From Cliona cf. orientalis (lineage: Eukaryota > Porifera > Demospongiae > Clionaida > Clionaidae), in the NCBI GenBank assembly GCA_963930775.1, contig OZ005694.1:1736001-1800000 (forward strand): a stretch of DNA of 64,000 bases. The letters are read 5' to 3'. Shown here piece after piece: positions 10,885 to 23,866 of this stretch. Below the pieces are notes generated by a model. That model was given only the letters and a program-made list of their open reading frames with translations. It had not been told where the DNA came from and did not search any database. Each line of letters begins with the position of its first letter. Within the stretch, counting starts at the first letter, position 1. A program made the position numbers and the translations under genes.

Positions 10885-13800
10885 TCATTTTGTGTATCTA
10901 GCAGAAGCGGGCATTGTAATGGGCCGAGGAGTATCATTAATCAGTGGTTCAAGTTCAGGATCTTCAATTCGCTCATGAGCGATGTCATCATCATCAATGA
11001 TTTCATCGATGACATCATTGCCTTGATTTTGTCTGCACCTCCAACCAGCACTGAGGCAAGGCTTGATCAAACTCCACACAACAATTACACAGAATTGAGC
11101 AAAGGTGATTCCAATTGACACCATAAGTAATTTTAACCTTAATTCAGTAGATTCCCACTTGTACAGAGTTCCAGAACTCAAGACAATAAGGTTACACAAG
11201 ATAGCGCTTTCTAGAATTCTCACATTTATTCGCTTGTAAACATTCTTTATTGATATGAAGAAAAACAAGAAGGCTATGAACAGTAACAGAGCAAACACAT
11301 TCAGTTCTGGATTGTCCACTGAACTTACTGTCAATAGAACCAGTAGTACTCCTCGAATAAGAAGCATTGCTCCAAACCAGTATTGGTGCTTATCCTTCAA
11401 AGGAGAGAAGTAAGCATCGTAGACAGGGGCTAGCTTGTTGATCCACTTGAGTGGCCTTAGATGAGACACTCTTCTCAACGGCTGAATGAACAGAAGCACG
11501 AGTGTGTAGGGAAGCCACAGGAACACAAGAGTAGCAATGGCAGCTACGAAAACGTAAATGTGAGGGTGCTGGCAGTAGCGTAGGTTTCCATTGAGGTACC
11601 ACACAGCATAGGAGGTGTTTTGTGGGTACTGTGCTATCACTGCAACTGAAGTGGCATCTATCACAGTACAAAGGAGCTTCATGTAAGATAGAAGGAAAAG
11701 TGTGGCTAAAAGAGGAACAGCTCTGCTACCGATGAGGTTAGTGAGGCAAGAGGAGTAGCGGCAAGAAACGATGATAACACCAGCAATGGTCCAGATGTAG
11801 AATGGGAATAGAAATTGTAGCCATGTTTTCCAATAAGCATCCAGTCCTACAAAGAAGCAAGTCTCGATTCCAAAATCCAAGTTGAGCCAGGCAATAAAAA
11901 CTTGAAGAAAATAATTTGCTCCAATATCCGTAGGAAAGAGTATTATTTTGTAAGCCCATACAATGTTAGCATAGAAGATGACTCCATTAATGAGTCCTTG
12001 AGTGGCAGTGAGGTTAAGTGCAAGGATAAAGAACACAAGGAGGATACCAGCAGCAGCAAAAGCAAGCAGGAGCGCCACGTTATGACTGTCAGGACATTCA
12101 ATGCATCGGGAAGATCCAATTGCCAGGCTAAAGCTGTCCATGCAGGCACCACACAGGATGCCGGTTCGGTTGGAGGCACACTGCTTGCTGGGATTATCTC
12201 CAATATTGAATGTCTTGTTGCCTGACTTGCAGTAGAGTAGTGGACAGAATCTGTTGTACATGATATCAGTGCTATTACTCTCATTGAAGGTCGCATTCAC
12301 CCACACAGTACCATTCCACTGCAGGAGACCAGTTTTGTTTTTTACTAAACAACTGAAGCCATTGTTAGCCAGGACAGGATAACAGCTGCATGTGGTTTCA
12401 TCATGATTTAGAGTCAGTCCTGGAGGGCAGCCTGGGAGTAAGGTGATATTTATGAAAATTGGTGTTGTTAAAAGTTCAGGCATGATACAACCAGACTGAT
12501 TATACAAATTATAATCAGATATTTGATTCTTGATAATATTTTCATATCTAAAGATATCGTATTCTTTTGATTCATTGCTAATGTAACCAGATACTGGAAG
12601 GGATGATGTTTGTAACAATAAAAGTTCATAATTATATTTTGAGTAAATGGTATAGTTGAAAGGAACACATTTTCACTATCGATTACCAGTTGCGATTTAT
12701 CTTGTTTTGAGTGAGAATCTGAATAAAGGGATCTGGCATGGATCGTACCAACTGTAGTGCCAAAGTCATAACCCACTATACATGCGGGTAATGTGATGGT
12801 TTCACCACGATAAACACTGGTGTTTCTGAAAATATATGAGATATCAGCACACTGTGGTTTACCATTGGAGTCACAGAGACACACACGCTGAGGAGCAGAG
12901 GATACTGGAGATAGGGTCTCATTGAAGCCAGGGTCAAAGGAGATGTCATCGTGATCATTGCCTGGACAGTGAGGTTTTCCCTGTTTATTCACAAAACCTA
13001 TGAACGTTACACTACATGAGCGATCCCTTATACTTGCTCCATACATGTGGTGACCAGCACTGCATTGTGCATTGTTTTCTATAAATTATATTTTAGCAGA
13101 GTAGTCAGTGATCATGAATATACAAGGTGGTGAAGACTGAGAATATACTGCTCCACCAACATCAAATGCTGTGTTGTTGATAAACTGAATACTCGACTGA
13201 TATCCCACTGTGGTCACGAGTAATGATGGTATGGTACTATAGAGAGCACCTCCTTGAAATGCAGAGTTGTTGAAAAAGAATAATTTGGAATAATTACCAA
13301 CAATGATAGAGGGGTGGACACCTGCTTCTATATAAATTGCACCACCACTGACTTGTGCTGAATTCGTAATGAACTTTAGTGTTGTATTAGTGTTAATAAT
13401 TATGCTTCCATATGTAAAATATATTGCTCCTCCAGCTGATGCTCTATTGTCGTAAAATTCAATACCACTTGTGTTTACATGAGCAATTAAATTCTGTAAT
13501 GATAGAGCTCCTCCATAAGCTGCATGGTTGTATTTAAATATCACACATGATTCAGCACCTATAGTGATCATTCCATCATATATGGCCACCGCTCCACCGT
13601 TTTGTCTGGCAATATTATTCATAAAGACCACCCTTGCTTTAGCATCAATGTGTATCATTGAATTCCACACAGTCATTGCTCCTCCATAATTGTTACATGT
13701 TAGGTTGACAAAGTACACAGTTGCACCTGTTGTGATGTTAAGTGAAGATTTGAGCTCAGGGTGAGTGGTTTCTAGATACACTGCGGTACTTGACGATAGT

Positions 13801-14525
13801 TCTGAAGAGAGGATCCCTAAAATACTGTCACTAAAGTTTACATTTCCTGTTAATGTTACTACACTAGAATATGCCATTATAATTGACTGACTTTGATGTC
13901 TGTACGACTGAAATGTGCTATTGCTCACAAGAATCCCATCACTAACATAACTCATAACAAAGCAGTTTTCTTTGAATGTACTGTTATGCAGTAAAGCTTG
14001 TGTGCCTCTGGCTCTAATAAGGATAAAAGAAATGAGGCCGTTAATGCCAGAGTAGCCATAGAGGTTGGAGTTCTTCACTGTAATGTGGCTCTCTTCAAGA
14101 TGCATCGCAGGACATCTCATTGTCAGAGTTGTGATGTTCACAAAGCTGACATTGAAGAATCGAATAACTGTGCACTTGGGCTCACCAAAAAAATGATGGT
14201 CAATGATGACATTTTCTCTAGATTCTGCAGCTCCTTTCATGATAAATGAGTGGAGCTTTTGTACAATTAAGTCCTTTGTATAGTTGTGGCCTCCACACAT
14301 GAATATCAGTGTTACATTGACGTGGTCTGGTGAAAAGAACTCACTGCTCTGCTCAGCTAAGTAGTCCATTGTGTGACAGAGCTGACCAGGTGGGCAGCTG
14401 CTGTTTCCAGGGCAAGAGCTGAGAGGCTCTGTTGGTGAGACGTAATACACCCCTTCCTTCTTGGTCTCAGCTAGCACATAAACCAGTCCAAATATTAAGA
14501 CAGGCGAGAGAAAGAAAGTCTTCAT
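10885..14525 (-). pseudogene. Family gene 2: beta-helix ectodomain, multi-membrane protein, two lesions
   Basis: Nearly full length, about 1213 codons, from ATG at 14523-14525 to TGA at 10885-10887. It has a hydrophobic signal peptide (MKTFFLSPVLIFGLVYVLA), the SCPGNSSCPPGQLCHTMDY Cys-rich segment, and seven Gly-Gly-Ala rungs. These are followed by the CLCDSNGKPQC and LPGCPPG modules, the GILCGACMDSF motif, about ten membrane segments and the acidic ERIEDPELEPLI tail. Two lesions are visible against the paralogues. A TAA at 13086-13088 replaces the Ser codon after YSAKI. One T is missing from a T-run near 12672, which shifts the frame. Everything else is conserved, so decay is recent or one lesion is a sequencing error. 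Function unknown. A cell-surface receptor or transporter-like role is an inference from topology. Confidence 0.85.
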
Positions 14526-15114
14526 TTTTTCACTTTATCGGCTCTATATTTTGTCATGCAGAAGGAGCATGCACAGACACGCAGCTATATAGCTAGTGAG
14601 GTTGACTTAAGTACAGATGGTCAAGCATGGTTGGTAGAGAGGTTAAGAAGCCACAATAAGCAGTGGCGTGGTTTGGGCTTCTTTATCTCTCTACTACCCA
14701 TGCTTGACCAGCTGTAATACTAGGCTAAGGACTACAGATCAGCACATACGCGACACGCTGCATCTATTGTACACTATAATGAAGTAGATTTTTTAATATC
14801 TCATTAGTCACTCAGATGCATAGACCTTGAACAAATGTATATAGCTACACGATGATGAAACAGCAAATAAATCAGTTACAGGACATTATTGTGTACTCGA
14901 CCATGCATCTCACTGACAGGCTACGATGCATGTCTTTGTGTATACAACGTACAGAATTACTATTCATACGTACTGCGCTTGATTTGCATGACATTGTAGA
15001 ATAAATTAAATTAAATAAAAAGAAGGGCCGAGAACCATAGTGGGCTAACCCCAAATTAAATGTGGAGAATTGTCTAAAAAGCCCAAAAATGGACTAAAAA
15101 CCATACACCCAGGG
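14526..15114. other. 5' flank of family gene 2
   Basis: Shares GGTCAAGCATGG and GCATGCACAGACA words with the flanks upstream of the 22082 and 58175 starts, so this is the duplicated promoter-side region. It includes the hairpin at 14613-14715. The rest is AT-rich with no gene. Confidence 0.5.
14613..14715. repeat. Hairpin of about 100 bp upstream of family gene 2
   Basis: The left arm ACAGATGGTCAAGCATGG pairs with the right arm CCATGCTTGACCAGCTGT. Further pairing runs through GGTAGAGAG and AGAAGCC. It lies about 90 bp before the start codon of the gene at 14525. Confidence 0.7.
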
Positions 15115-16020
15115 ACCTAGATCTAAGTATCACCAGGGTAATATGATAATTATTGATATCACTGTAGTACAGTGAGTAGCTATATGTGCCACTTGCCAGT
15201 GCATATCTGGCCCCAATTTGTGATCTGAACATACATCTATAGTACAAATTCATATAGCTATACTGCTATAATATACATGACCTGGTATGAGTAGCTAGTC
15301 CATATAGTTTTCTCAGAGTTGGTCACGTATTTATTTATTTATTAAAAATAGCATGCACATACAAACATTCATGCATGCATGCACTGGACGCATGCACACA
15401 CACACACACACACACTCACACGCACATGCACACATTAAGCTGTCATGACCCACTGTAAGCATTAGAACACGAAATAGTGTCATACACTGCACTTAGGAGT
15501 GTTGTCATGACCCCCTGTAAGCATTAGAATGCGAAACAGTGTCATACACAATACACATACATATGCACACACAGATGCACACATCCGTACACACATGCTT
15601 TGAGTAAGGGTACATAGTAGTAATACCACAGTTAGTTATCGGGTTACATCCCACAGAACCAGCAAGTGACTCAAACACAGCATATCACTAAAATCACATG
15701 GCCCAATAGCAATAGCCTAAGCACATGGTAACAGAGCCAGCCATATACTAAGTCATAAGGAGGGCAAGTCACTAAAATAAGATTAATTTTAATCCAGTTG
15801 AATCAGGCTAAATTCTGGTATAGCTACCTAGTACATATAAAGGGAATAATAAAAAGGTCCAATAAAAACATATTAGCATAATAGCAACTCACTGTAGGTT
15901 AATAATGACTTCCAACAATTTGTTTCACGTGTGTACTGCCTACATACTGATATCTAAAATCAATAAGTAGTATGTGCAGCCAATTGCAAACACACTAAAC
16001 AGGCACGTGACACACATAGA
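15115..16020 (+). repeat. Segmental duplication, copy 1 (other copy 63102-64000)
   Basis: Collinear, same-orientation match to 63102-64000 running to the window end. Anchors are GACCTAGATC...GTATCACCAGGG, the CA-rich microsatellite, GTAAGCATTAGAA, CATCCCACAGAA and AATAGCATGCACATACAAA. A partial inverted copy lies at 62760-63057. No gene is inside. Confidence 0.85.
15396..15424 (+). repeat. CA microsatellite
   Basis: Run of CA dinucleotides inside the segmental duplication. The matching run at about 63389-63414 is slightly longer. Confidence 0.85.
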
Positions 16021-16339
16021 AGGTGAGCCTATCACGTGATAAGAAAAACCGAGAAGGCCAAAGGGCACCGAAGAGCATGCCACCGGACTCCTCGTACGGT
16101 AGTGGTCCCGCCCTTTCTGTAGCTGACCATGGGTCGGGAGATAATGGGACCGAAACCTGTGGCCAGTGAGGATCAGATCGGGTTCTCCCCTGATGACCGG
16201 AACTGAATGTATCTAGATTATATATATAATTAAATTTTGTAACATTATATTAAACATAATATTATTTAAATCCTTTGGTTACATCTCCCATGACTTGCTG
16301 CAAGTTAACTAGCTATATCACTGTCCCTGTAAACACTAC
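16021..16339. other. Spacer, no gene seen
   Basis: Includes a more GC-rich patch (16060-16200) that stands out from its AT-rich surroundings, with GGGTTCTCCCC-type words. I could not assign it to a repeat or RNA. Confidence 0.35.
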
Positions 16340-16745
16340 TCTCAAAACTCACACACACACAAGTCTAGTATTTAGTTCCATGGATGTAATTACACTGCCT
16401 GCTAATAGCCACAAGGGAATCCCTAGGATAAAATGTAGTGGGAAGAGGGCTGGAGCTTGTGATAATATCCAGCAGCCTTCTAGAAGGGTTTAGAAGAGAC
16501 AAAAATAGATTGCAAAATTGCTATACTGAATTTGAGCAACCAGAATGGCATCATCTTCTCTGTCACGTATCTTATATAAAATGTAATTGCGTAAATGTAT
16601 GATCTATGTGTAGGCCATAAACTAAACCCGTCATGCAACTTGTCCATAAACTTGGGGAGCAGTCTGGTTGAGTAGGAAGAGTTCCCCCGGGGACAAACAG
16701 CTACTTTAACCTACCATTCCTGGTTCTCAGAGAACTTGAAAGAGA
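16340..16745 (+). repeat. Duplicated flank, inverted copy at 62390-62760
   Basis: Anchors such as CCAGCAGCCTTCTAGAAGGG, GCCACAAGGGAATCCCTAGG and ATTCCTGGTTCTC recur in reverse complement and in reverse order at 62390-62760. This ties the 3' side of family gene 3 to the 3' side of family gene 5. Confidence 0.8.
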
Positions 16746-17308
16746 AGGACTTGAAGAAGCTACCCATTGTCCCAAAGGATTGAGTGACGATCAGCAGGCC
16801 AATGTGTGGCTATTAGTTACACAGGCTAGCTAGGGGGGATCAGAAGAATGTCGTTGGTGTAACAATGTCTAGAGGGCTTGATCTAGCTATGTAGGCAGGG
16901 GCTGAAGTGTGTATGATGTCTACACCTAGCCTGTGCAAAATTTATTTAACCAAGAGAAACTATAGTTCTGTAAGCACATTGTGATAAAGTGTAATGCAAA
17001 AGTGGCTAGGGAATGCTATGTCTACGTTTTAGGTTGAATATCCATGGTGAAAATGTGTATATTTTTTTGTTCTTTGTTTCTCCTTTTGCTGAAGACGTTG
17101 GAGTTTACACTAGTTAGCACACTGAAAGAGGTGTTGCTGAGCACTTTTGAAGGACGGGAGCTAAGATCTGTCAGCAAAACTGTGACAATAGCTGCTCCAT
17201 CTCAGTCCATTCAAACTCTTCTCTGCTTCATTTTTAAAGATGTATTTCCTTATTGCAGCTACAACAATGAGATTTAATGTCAATACTCTAATTGACTAGT
17301 TATAATTA

Positions 17309-17918
17309 CCCCGCGCGCATGCGCAAGTTACCCCGCGCGCATGCGCAAGGGGTAAAGTAATCGGTCGTCGTTGTTGTCGTTAGCACAAAAATCGCCATAT
17401 CTCGAGGTCTAGGCACCTGAGCGACTAGTAAGCACAATGAATCAGTTGAATTTGGCGAAAAACGGGCTTCAGTGTGCTTCGAATCGAGGGATATGGTCCA
17501 CGAGCATCACAAATAGTGCCTTTTTGTTAGCCTTCGTAACCACGCCTATCGACAGTGCCCACCCAATGCATTATACATGCAGGCCTTGTGCTTTCTGCTA
17601 GCATTGAATATTATGTACTGGTAAAGGTCGTCAATAATGCTAGTGGGACTCGTTTGGCATGGTAGAAGCTATCCGCAGACTGGAATGCAAAACCCCATCG
17701 AATTAGAATGTAAGATACCTACATTTACCTAGTCTATATCTGGTGCAGAGAGAGTCAGTGGTGTTTTAGCTGATATCATAATATTATCACCAAGAGCCCT
17801 ATATTCTCGATATTATACAACCAATGGCTATAGCTAAGTCCATGATACAACCAAGCAGCAACAAAAGTAGATCTATAGATTGCGCAATGTGCGCGCGGGG
17901 TATGTGCTCTATAGAGCT
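17309..17918. mobile_element. Family D element with an 8-9 bp target duplication
   Basis: Begins ATTACCCCGCGCGCATGCGC (with a local repeat of that motif) and ends GTGCTCTATAGAGCT. CTAGTTATA stands on both sides (about 17299-17307 and 17919-17927), fitting a hAT-like 8-9 bp duplication. The corresponding flank behind family gene 2 (near 10640) runs straight through, so it serves as an approximate empty site. Related copies are at 33743-34380 (inverted), 51863-53882 and in part 56080-56230. No open frame. Confidence 0.65.
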
Positions 17919-18351
17919 CTAGTTATATAACTACATTCATCTCCATCTTTAAAACTAATCCATGATATTGTAAGTAAAAAACTTTTGCTTGCTATTTCAA
18001 TGATTTGCTAGATTGCAATTTTTTTCTCCCACGAATTCAATGTTCTAGCACATGCACAACAAAAATTGATGCATGAATTTTAACTTTTGTATAAACCATA
18101 AGCAATAATTAATTCCTCTTAGACTAAAATTTACAGTACTGAAACAAAAAATATTAATGAAAATGAATTCGAAAGGGGTGAGGATTCACTAACAACAGTT
18201 AATTACTAGTCTAGATGCAATTGGTCTACATCTATTGCAATTGCAGGCATAAAAATTTAATTGTTTAGTATCTGCTAATAGAGATAATAAATGAGTAGCT
18301 GAACACTCAAATAAATTTTGTGGTTTGAGTTAATTTTGGTAGCTGCTTCGA

Positions 18352-21300
18352 TCATTTTGTGTATTTAGCAGAAGCTGGCATAGTAATGGGGTGAGGAGTA
18401 TCATTGATCAGCGGTTCAAGTTCAGGATCTTCAATTCGCTCGTGAGTGATATCATCATCATCAATGACATCATGGCCTTGATTTCGTCTGCATCTCCAAC
18501 CAGCACTGAGATAAAGCTTGATTAAACTCCACACAACAATGACACAGAATTGAGTAAAGGTGATTCCAATTGACACCATAAGCAAGTTTGACCTTGAGAC
18601 AGTAGACTCCCACCTGTACAGAGTTCCAGAACTCAAGACAATAAGGTTCAGCAAGGTAGCACTTTCTAGAATTCTCACATCTACTCGCTTGTATACATTC
18701 TCAATTGATATGAAGGAAAGTAAGAAAGCTATGAACAGGAACAGAGCAAACACATTCAGTTCTGGATTATCCATTGAAGTTACTGTCAATAGAACCAGGA
18801 GTATTCCTCGAACAAGAAGCATTGCTCCAAACCAATATCGGTGCTTATCCTTCAAAGGACAGAAGTAAGCATCGTAGACAGGAGCTAGCTTGTTGATCCA
18901 CCTGAGTGGTCTTAGATGAGACACTCTCCTCAAAGGCTGAATGAACAGAAGCAGGAGTGTGTAGGGAAGCCACAAGAATATAAAAGTAGCAATGGCTGCT
19001 ACAAAAAGGTAAATGTGAGGGCGCTGGCAGTAGCGTAGGTTTCCATCGAGGTACCACACAGCATAGGAGGTATTCTGTGGGTACTGTGCTATCACTGCAA
19101 CTGAGGTGGCATCTATCACAGTACGAAGGAGCTTCATGTAAGATAGAAGGAAGAGTGTGGCTAGAAGAGGAATAGCTCTGCTACCAATGAGGTTAGTGAG
19201 GCGAGAGGAGTAGCGGCAAGCAACAATGATAACACCAGCAATGGCCCAGATGTAGAATGGGAATAGAAACTGCAGCCATGTCTTCCAGTAAGCATCCATT
19301 CCAACAAAGAAGCAAGTCTTGATTCCAAAATCCAAGTTGAGCCAGGCAATAAAAACATGAAGAAATGTGAATAAATAACTTTTTCCAATGTCTGCGGGAA
19401 AGATTATTACCTTGTAGGCCCATACAATGTTAGCATAGAAGATGACTCCATTAATGAGTCCTTGAGTAGCAGTGAGGTTGAGTGCAAGGATAAAGAACAC
19501 AAGGAGGACACCAGCAGCAGCAAAGGCAATCAGAAGCACCACGTTATGGCTGTTGGGACATTCAATGCACCGAGAAGATCCAATTGCCAGGCTAAAGCTG
19601 TCCATGCAGGCACCACACAGGATGCCGGTTCGTTTGGAGGCACACTGCTTGCTGGGATCATCTCCAATATCAACTGTCTTGTTGCCTGAGTTGCAGTAGA
19701 GTAGGGGACAGAATCTGTTATACATGATACCAGTGCTATGACTCTCATTGAAGGTTGCATTCACCCACACAGTGCCATTCCACTGCAGGAGACCAGTTTT
19801 ATTTTTGACTAAACATCTGAAACCATTGTTAGCCAAGACAGGATAACAGCTGCATGTGGTTTCATCATGATTTAGAGTCAGTCCTGGAGGGCAGCCTGGG
19901 AGTAAGGTGATATTAATGAAAATTGGGGTTGTTAGGAGTTCAGTGTATAGATACAACCAGACTGATTATACAAATTATATTCAGATATTTGATTCTTGAT
20001 AATATTTTCATATCTATAAATATCATATTCTTTTGATTCATTGTTAATGTGACCAGATACTGGCAGAGATGATGTTTGTAACAGTAAAAGTTTATAATCA
20101 AGTTTTGAGTAAACTGTATAGTTGAAAGGAACACATTTTTTACTACTGATTACCAGTTGTGACTTATCTTGTTTTGAGTGGGAATCTGGATAAAGAGATC
20201 TGGCATGGATCGTACCAACTGTAGTGCCAAAGTCATACCCCACTATACATGTAAGTAATATGATGGTTTCACCACGATAAACACTGGTATTAATGAAAAT
20301 GTATGAGATACTTGCACACTGTGGTTTACCATCGGAGTCACAGAGACACACACGCTGAGGAGCAGAGGATACCGGAGATAGGGTCACATTGAGGCCAGGG
20401 TCAAAGGAGATGTTAATTCCACCTACATGTGGATGTGAACAGTGAGATTTTCCTTGTTTATTTAGGAAACCTATAGTAAATGCATTACATGACCTATCCC
20501 TTACACTTGCTCCATACATGTGCTGACCAACACTGCATTGTGCATAGTTTCCTGTAAATGATATTTTAGCGGAGTAATCTGTGATCATGAATATACAAGG
20601 TGGTGAAGACTTAGAATACACTGCTCCGCCAACATCAAATGCTGTGTTGTTTATAAACTGAATACTCGACTGATATCCCACTGTGGTCATGAGTAATGAT
20701 GGCATGATACTATAAAGAGCACCTCCTTGGAATGCAGAATTGTTGAAAAAGAGTAGTTTGGAATAATTACCAACAATAATAGAGGTTTGGATGCCTATTT
20801 CTATATTAATTGCACCACCTTTGAATTGTGCAGAATTCATAGTGAAATTTACTGACTTGTTGATGTTGATAATCATGGTTCCATAAAAAGAATTTATTGC
20901 TCCTCCATATGGTGCTCTATTGTTGTAAAATTCGATACCACTTGTGTTCACATGAACAGTTGAATTCACTAACTCTAGAGCTCCACCGTTAGAAGTTGCA
21001 CAATTGTGGCTGAAAATCAGGTTTGATTCACTATTTATAATCAATTTTGCACTGGCAAGCTCAATTGCTCCACCATATACAGCACGGTTGTATGTGAATA
21101 TCACACATGATTCAGCACCTACAGTAATCATTCCATCCCGCAATTCCACCGCTCCACCATTACCATAACCTATGGCAGTATTATGCATAAAGACCACTCT
21201 TGCTTTAGTATCAATGTGCATTATTGCACCCCATCCATACACTGCTCCACCATGACCACCGCATGTTAGGTTGACAAAGTACACAGTTGCACCTGTTGTG

Positions 21301-22082
21301 ATGTTAAGTAAAGATTTGAGCTCAGGGTGAGTAGCTTTTAGATACACTGCTGTACCTGATGAGTGGATCACTTTAGTACTGTTGGTAAAGTTTACATTTC
21401 CTGCTAATCTTACTACACTAGAAAGGGCAGTAATAATTGAATGTGATCGATGTCTGTAGGACTGAAATGTGCTATTGCTCACAATTATCCCATCACTAAG
21501 ATTACTCCTAATAAAGCAGTTTTCTTTGAATGTACAATTGTCAAGTAAAGCCTGTGAGCCTCTGCCTGTAATATCAATGAAGGATAAGCTTTCATTTATG
21601 CCAGGGTAGCCATTGAGGTTGGAGCTCTTCACTGTAATATGGCTCTCTGTAAGATATATTGCAGGACATCTCATTGTCAGGGTTGTGATGTTCACAAAGC
21701 TGACATTGAAGAACTGAATAAGTGTGCACTTTGGTTCACCAACTACCAACTTGAACTGATGGTCAATGATGGCATTCTCTCTGGATTCTGCAGTTCCTTT
21801 CATGACAAATGAGTGTAGATTTTGCACAAATAAGGTTTTTGTGTAGTTGTGGATTCCACACATGAATATCAGTGTTACATTGACGTGGTCTGGTGAAAAT
21901 AACTCACTGCTATGTTCGGCTAAGTAGTCCATTGTGTGACAGAGCTGACCAGGTGGGCAGCTGCTGTTTCCAGGGCAAGAGACAAGATGCTTTACTGGCT
22001 TGACATAGTAGACCTCACCTTCAGTTAGCCTGATGCAAATTGATCCAAATATCAAGACGAAGAAAAGGGAGAACAGTCTCAT
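18352..22082 (-). CDS. Family gene 3: beta-helix/multi-membrane protein, one frameshift
   Basis: Full-length family member from ATG at 22080-22082. The first 716 codons hold the signal peptide (MRLFSLFFVLIFGSICIRLT), the Cys-rich SCPGNSSCPPGQLC segment, eight Gly-Gly-Ala rungs, and the CLCDSDGKPQC module. The last 534 codons hold LPGCPPG, RTGILCGACMDSF, about ten membrane segments and the acidic tail. The halves overlap at 19932-19956. Two extra bases (a TA repeat in CTATACAC, against CTACAC in family gene 5) break the frame there. Apart from that site I saw no lesion, so this may be a functional allele with a sequence error or a very young pseudogene. N-glycosylation sequons are numerous. 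The gene is intronless as read. Molecular function unknown. Confidence 0.8.
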
Positions 22083-22990
22083 TATTGGGCATGTATTTTA
22101 TTTTCACAATTTATGTGGCAACAGCCAATTGCAAGAGGTAAGTGCTTTCAAGAAGAGTGAGAGATCCTGCAAAGGTGCATGCACAGACATGCAGCGCAGC
22201 GAGGCTCAATCTGACTAGCGCAATAGAGCTCAGTGACTTAAATATAGCAGGTCAAGCATAGATGCATGGTAGGGTAGGGGGGTAACTAGGGTATCACAAT
22301 ATTTTTCAAACAGTGGCATAAGAACCAGGGGAGCTAGGGGGACTTCAGCCCCCTGATTCAAAATATAGTGGGGGCTTAGCCTTCTCCCCAGTGAAGTTCG
22401 TAATATGCGCTCTAGTAGCTACAAGTATATTAAATTGGGTGAGTTAAACTTTTTACGGATACAATGTGACCATGCAGCTGTGTGAAAAGGGACCCTTTAT
22501 GCGTTGTGTATGGAGTATAAAATACATGATATTGTAATAATCTACTGTAAGTGTATCCGCTGTATGTTGGTGTCTATACACTGATACAAGTATACTCACT
22601 ACTACATCTGTAGAAAGCAAGTTGGCCATTGTCATGATATATAATATTATGCAGGCATATGACTGGTCCCTTTTACATTTATGCTCAGAACATTAGCTAT
22701 AGCTCTAAGAAGACGTGAAAATCTAAATTCTCCTAAAGGGAAGATTCCTTAGCTAGATTTGAGGCAGGCATAGCCTGCCACATCTATGTATTGATTCAAT
22801 TACCACTCCCAGTCCCCTACTCCAAAATATCTTCTTACACCATTGTCAAAATTCTTGTCTATGGGACATATTCTTTTTAAATTAGCAAAGTTTGGATAAT
22901 TTTTTGATGAACAAGAAATTCTAGTAATTCGATTTTGTGATAAGAAAGCAATAATAAAAATTTTAAGACTTAGTCTAATTTTTTGCTCGG
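22083..22990 (-). other. 5' flank of family gene 3, mirrored upstream of family gene 5
   Basis: In reverse complement this matches pieces of 56520-58170. Anchors are AAGAACCAGGGGAGCT, GGACTTCAGCCCC, GAAAAGGGACCCT and the CTACTCCAAAATATCTTC area. The order is kept, with about 900 bp extra (56830-57720) in the right-hand copy. The upstream regulatory region was therefore duplicated with the gene. I cannot point to a specific promoter element. Confidence 0.75.
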
Positions 22991-22998
22991 GTCCCCTC

Positions 22999-23866
22999 CC
23001 CCGCAATACAAATAAAAGTCCACACAGTGCTGTTCCACAGCAGGAGACCAGTTTTGTCTTCTACTAAACAACTGAAGCCATTGTTAGCCAAGACAGGATA
23101 ACAGCTGCATGTGGTTTCATCATGATTTAGAGTCAGTCCTGGAGGACAGCCTGGGAGTAAGGTGATATTTATGAAAATTGGGGTTGCTAGGAGGCTTGAA
23201 AAGATACAATCAAACTGATTATACGAATAAGAGGATATTATTAGAGAGTTGATACTCTCTTTATAACTAAAGATATCTTGTTCTGTTGATTCATTGCTAA
23301 TGTAAGCAGATACTGGCAGAGATGATGTTTGTAGCAATAAAACTTCACTGAGTAAACTGTATAGTTGAAAGGAATACAGTTTTTACTGTCGAATACCAGT
23401 TGCGATTTGTCTCGCTTTGAGAGAGAATCAGAATAAAGAGATCTGATATGGATCGTACCAACTGTGGTTCTAAAGTCAAAACCCACCATACATGCAGGTA
23501 ATGTAGTGGTATCACCACGATAAACACTGGTATTTCTGAAAATGTATGATCGAGCTACTAGCACACTGTGGTTTACCATTGGAGTCACAGAGACACACAC
23601 GCTGAGGAGCAGAGGATACTGGAGATAGGATCTTGTTGAGGCCAGGATCCAAGGAGAATATTTTAACGTACCCACTAGAGTCAGGTTTATCATCATGATA
23701 AAAACGGTGAGGTTTTCCTTGTTTATTCACAAAAATTATGGATTCAATGGAACATGAATCATCCCTTATACTTGCTCCATACATGTGGTGACCAACACCG
23801 CGTTGTGCATAGTTTCCTGTAAAAGATATTTTAGTGGAGTAGTCTGTGATCATGAATATAATGATG
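22999..23866 (-). pseudogene. Relic 4, central fragment of the family
   Basis: Read from 23866 to 22999, this covers the end of the beta-helix (TDYSTKISFTGNYAQ), the MYGASIRD and CLCDSNGKPQC segments, the Thr-rich module, and LPGCPPGLTLNHDETTC. It stops abruptly in the WNSTVW region. An insertion near 23550 disturbs the SYIF segment, and other indels shift frames, so no continuous protein is possible. Its 5' end sits 25 bp from the TTAA end of a family A element. Its position beside the 5' flank of gene 3 matches that of the plus-strand relic at 51682-55285 beside gene 5. I therefore treat the two as inverted duplicates. Confidence 0.85.
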
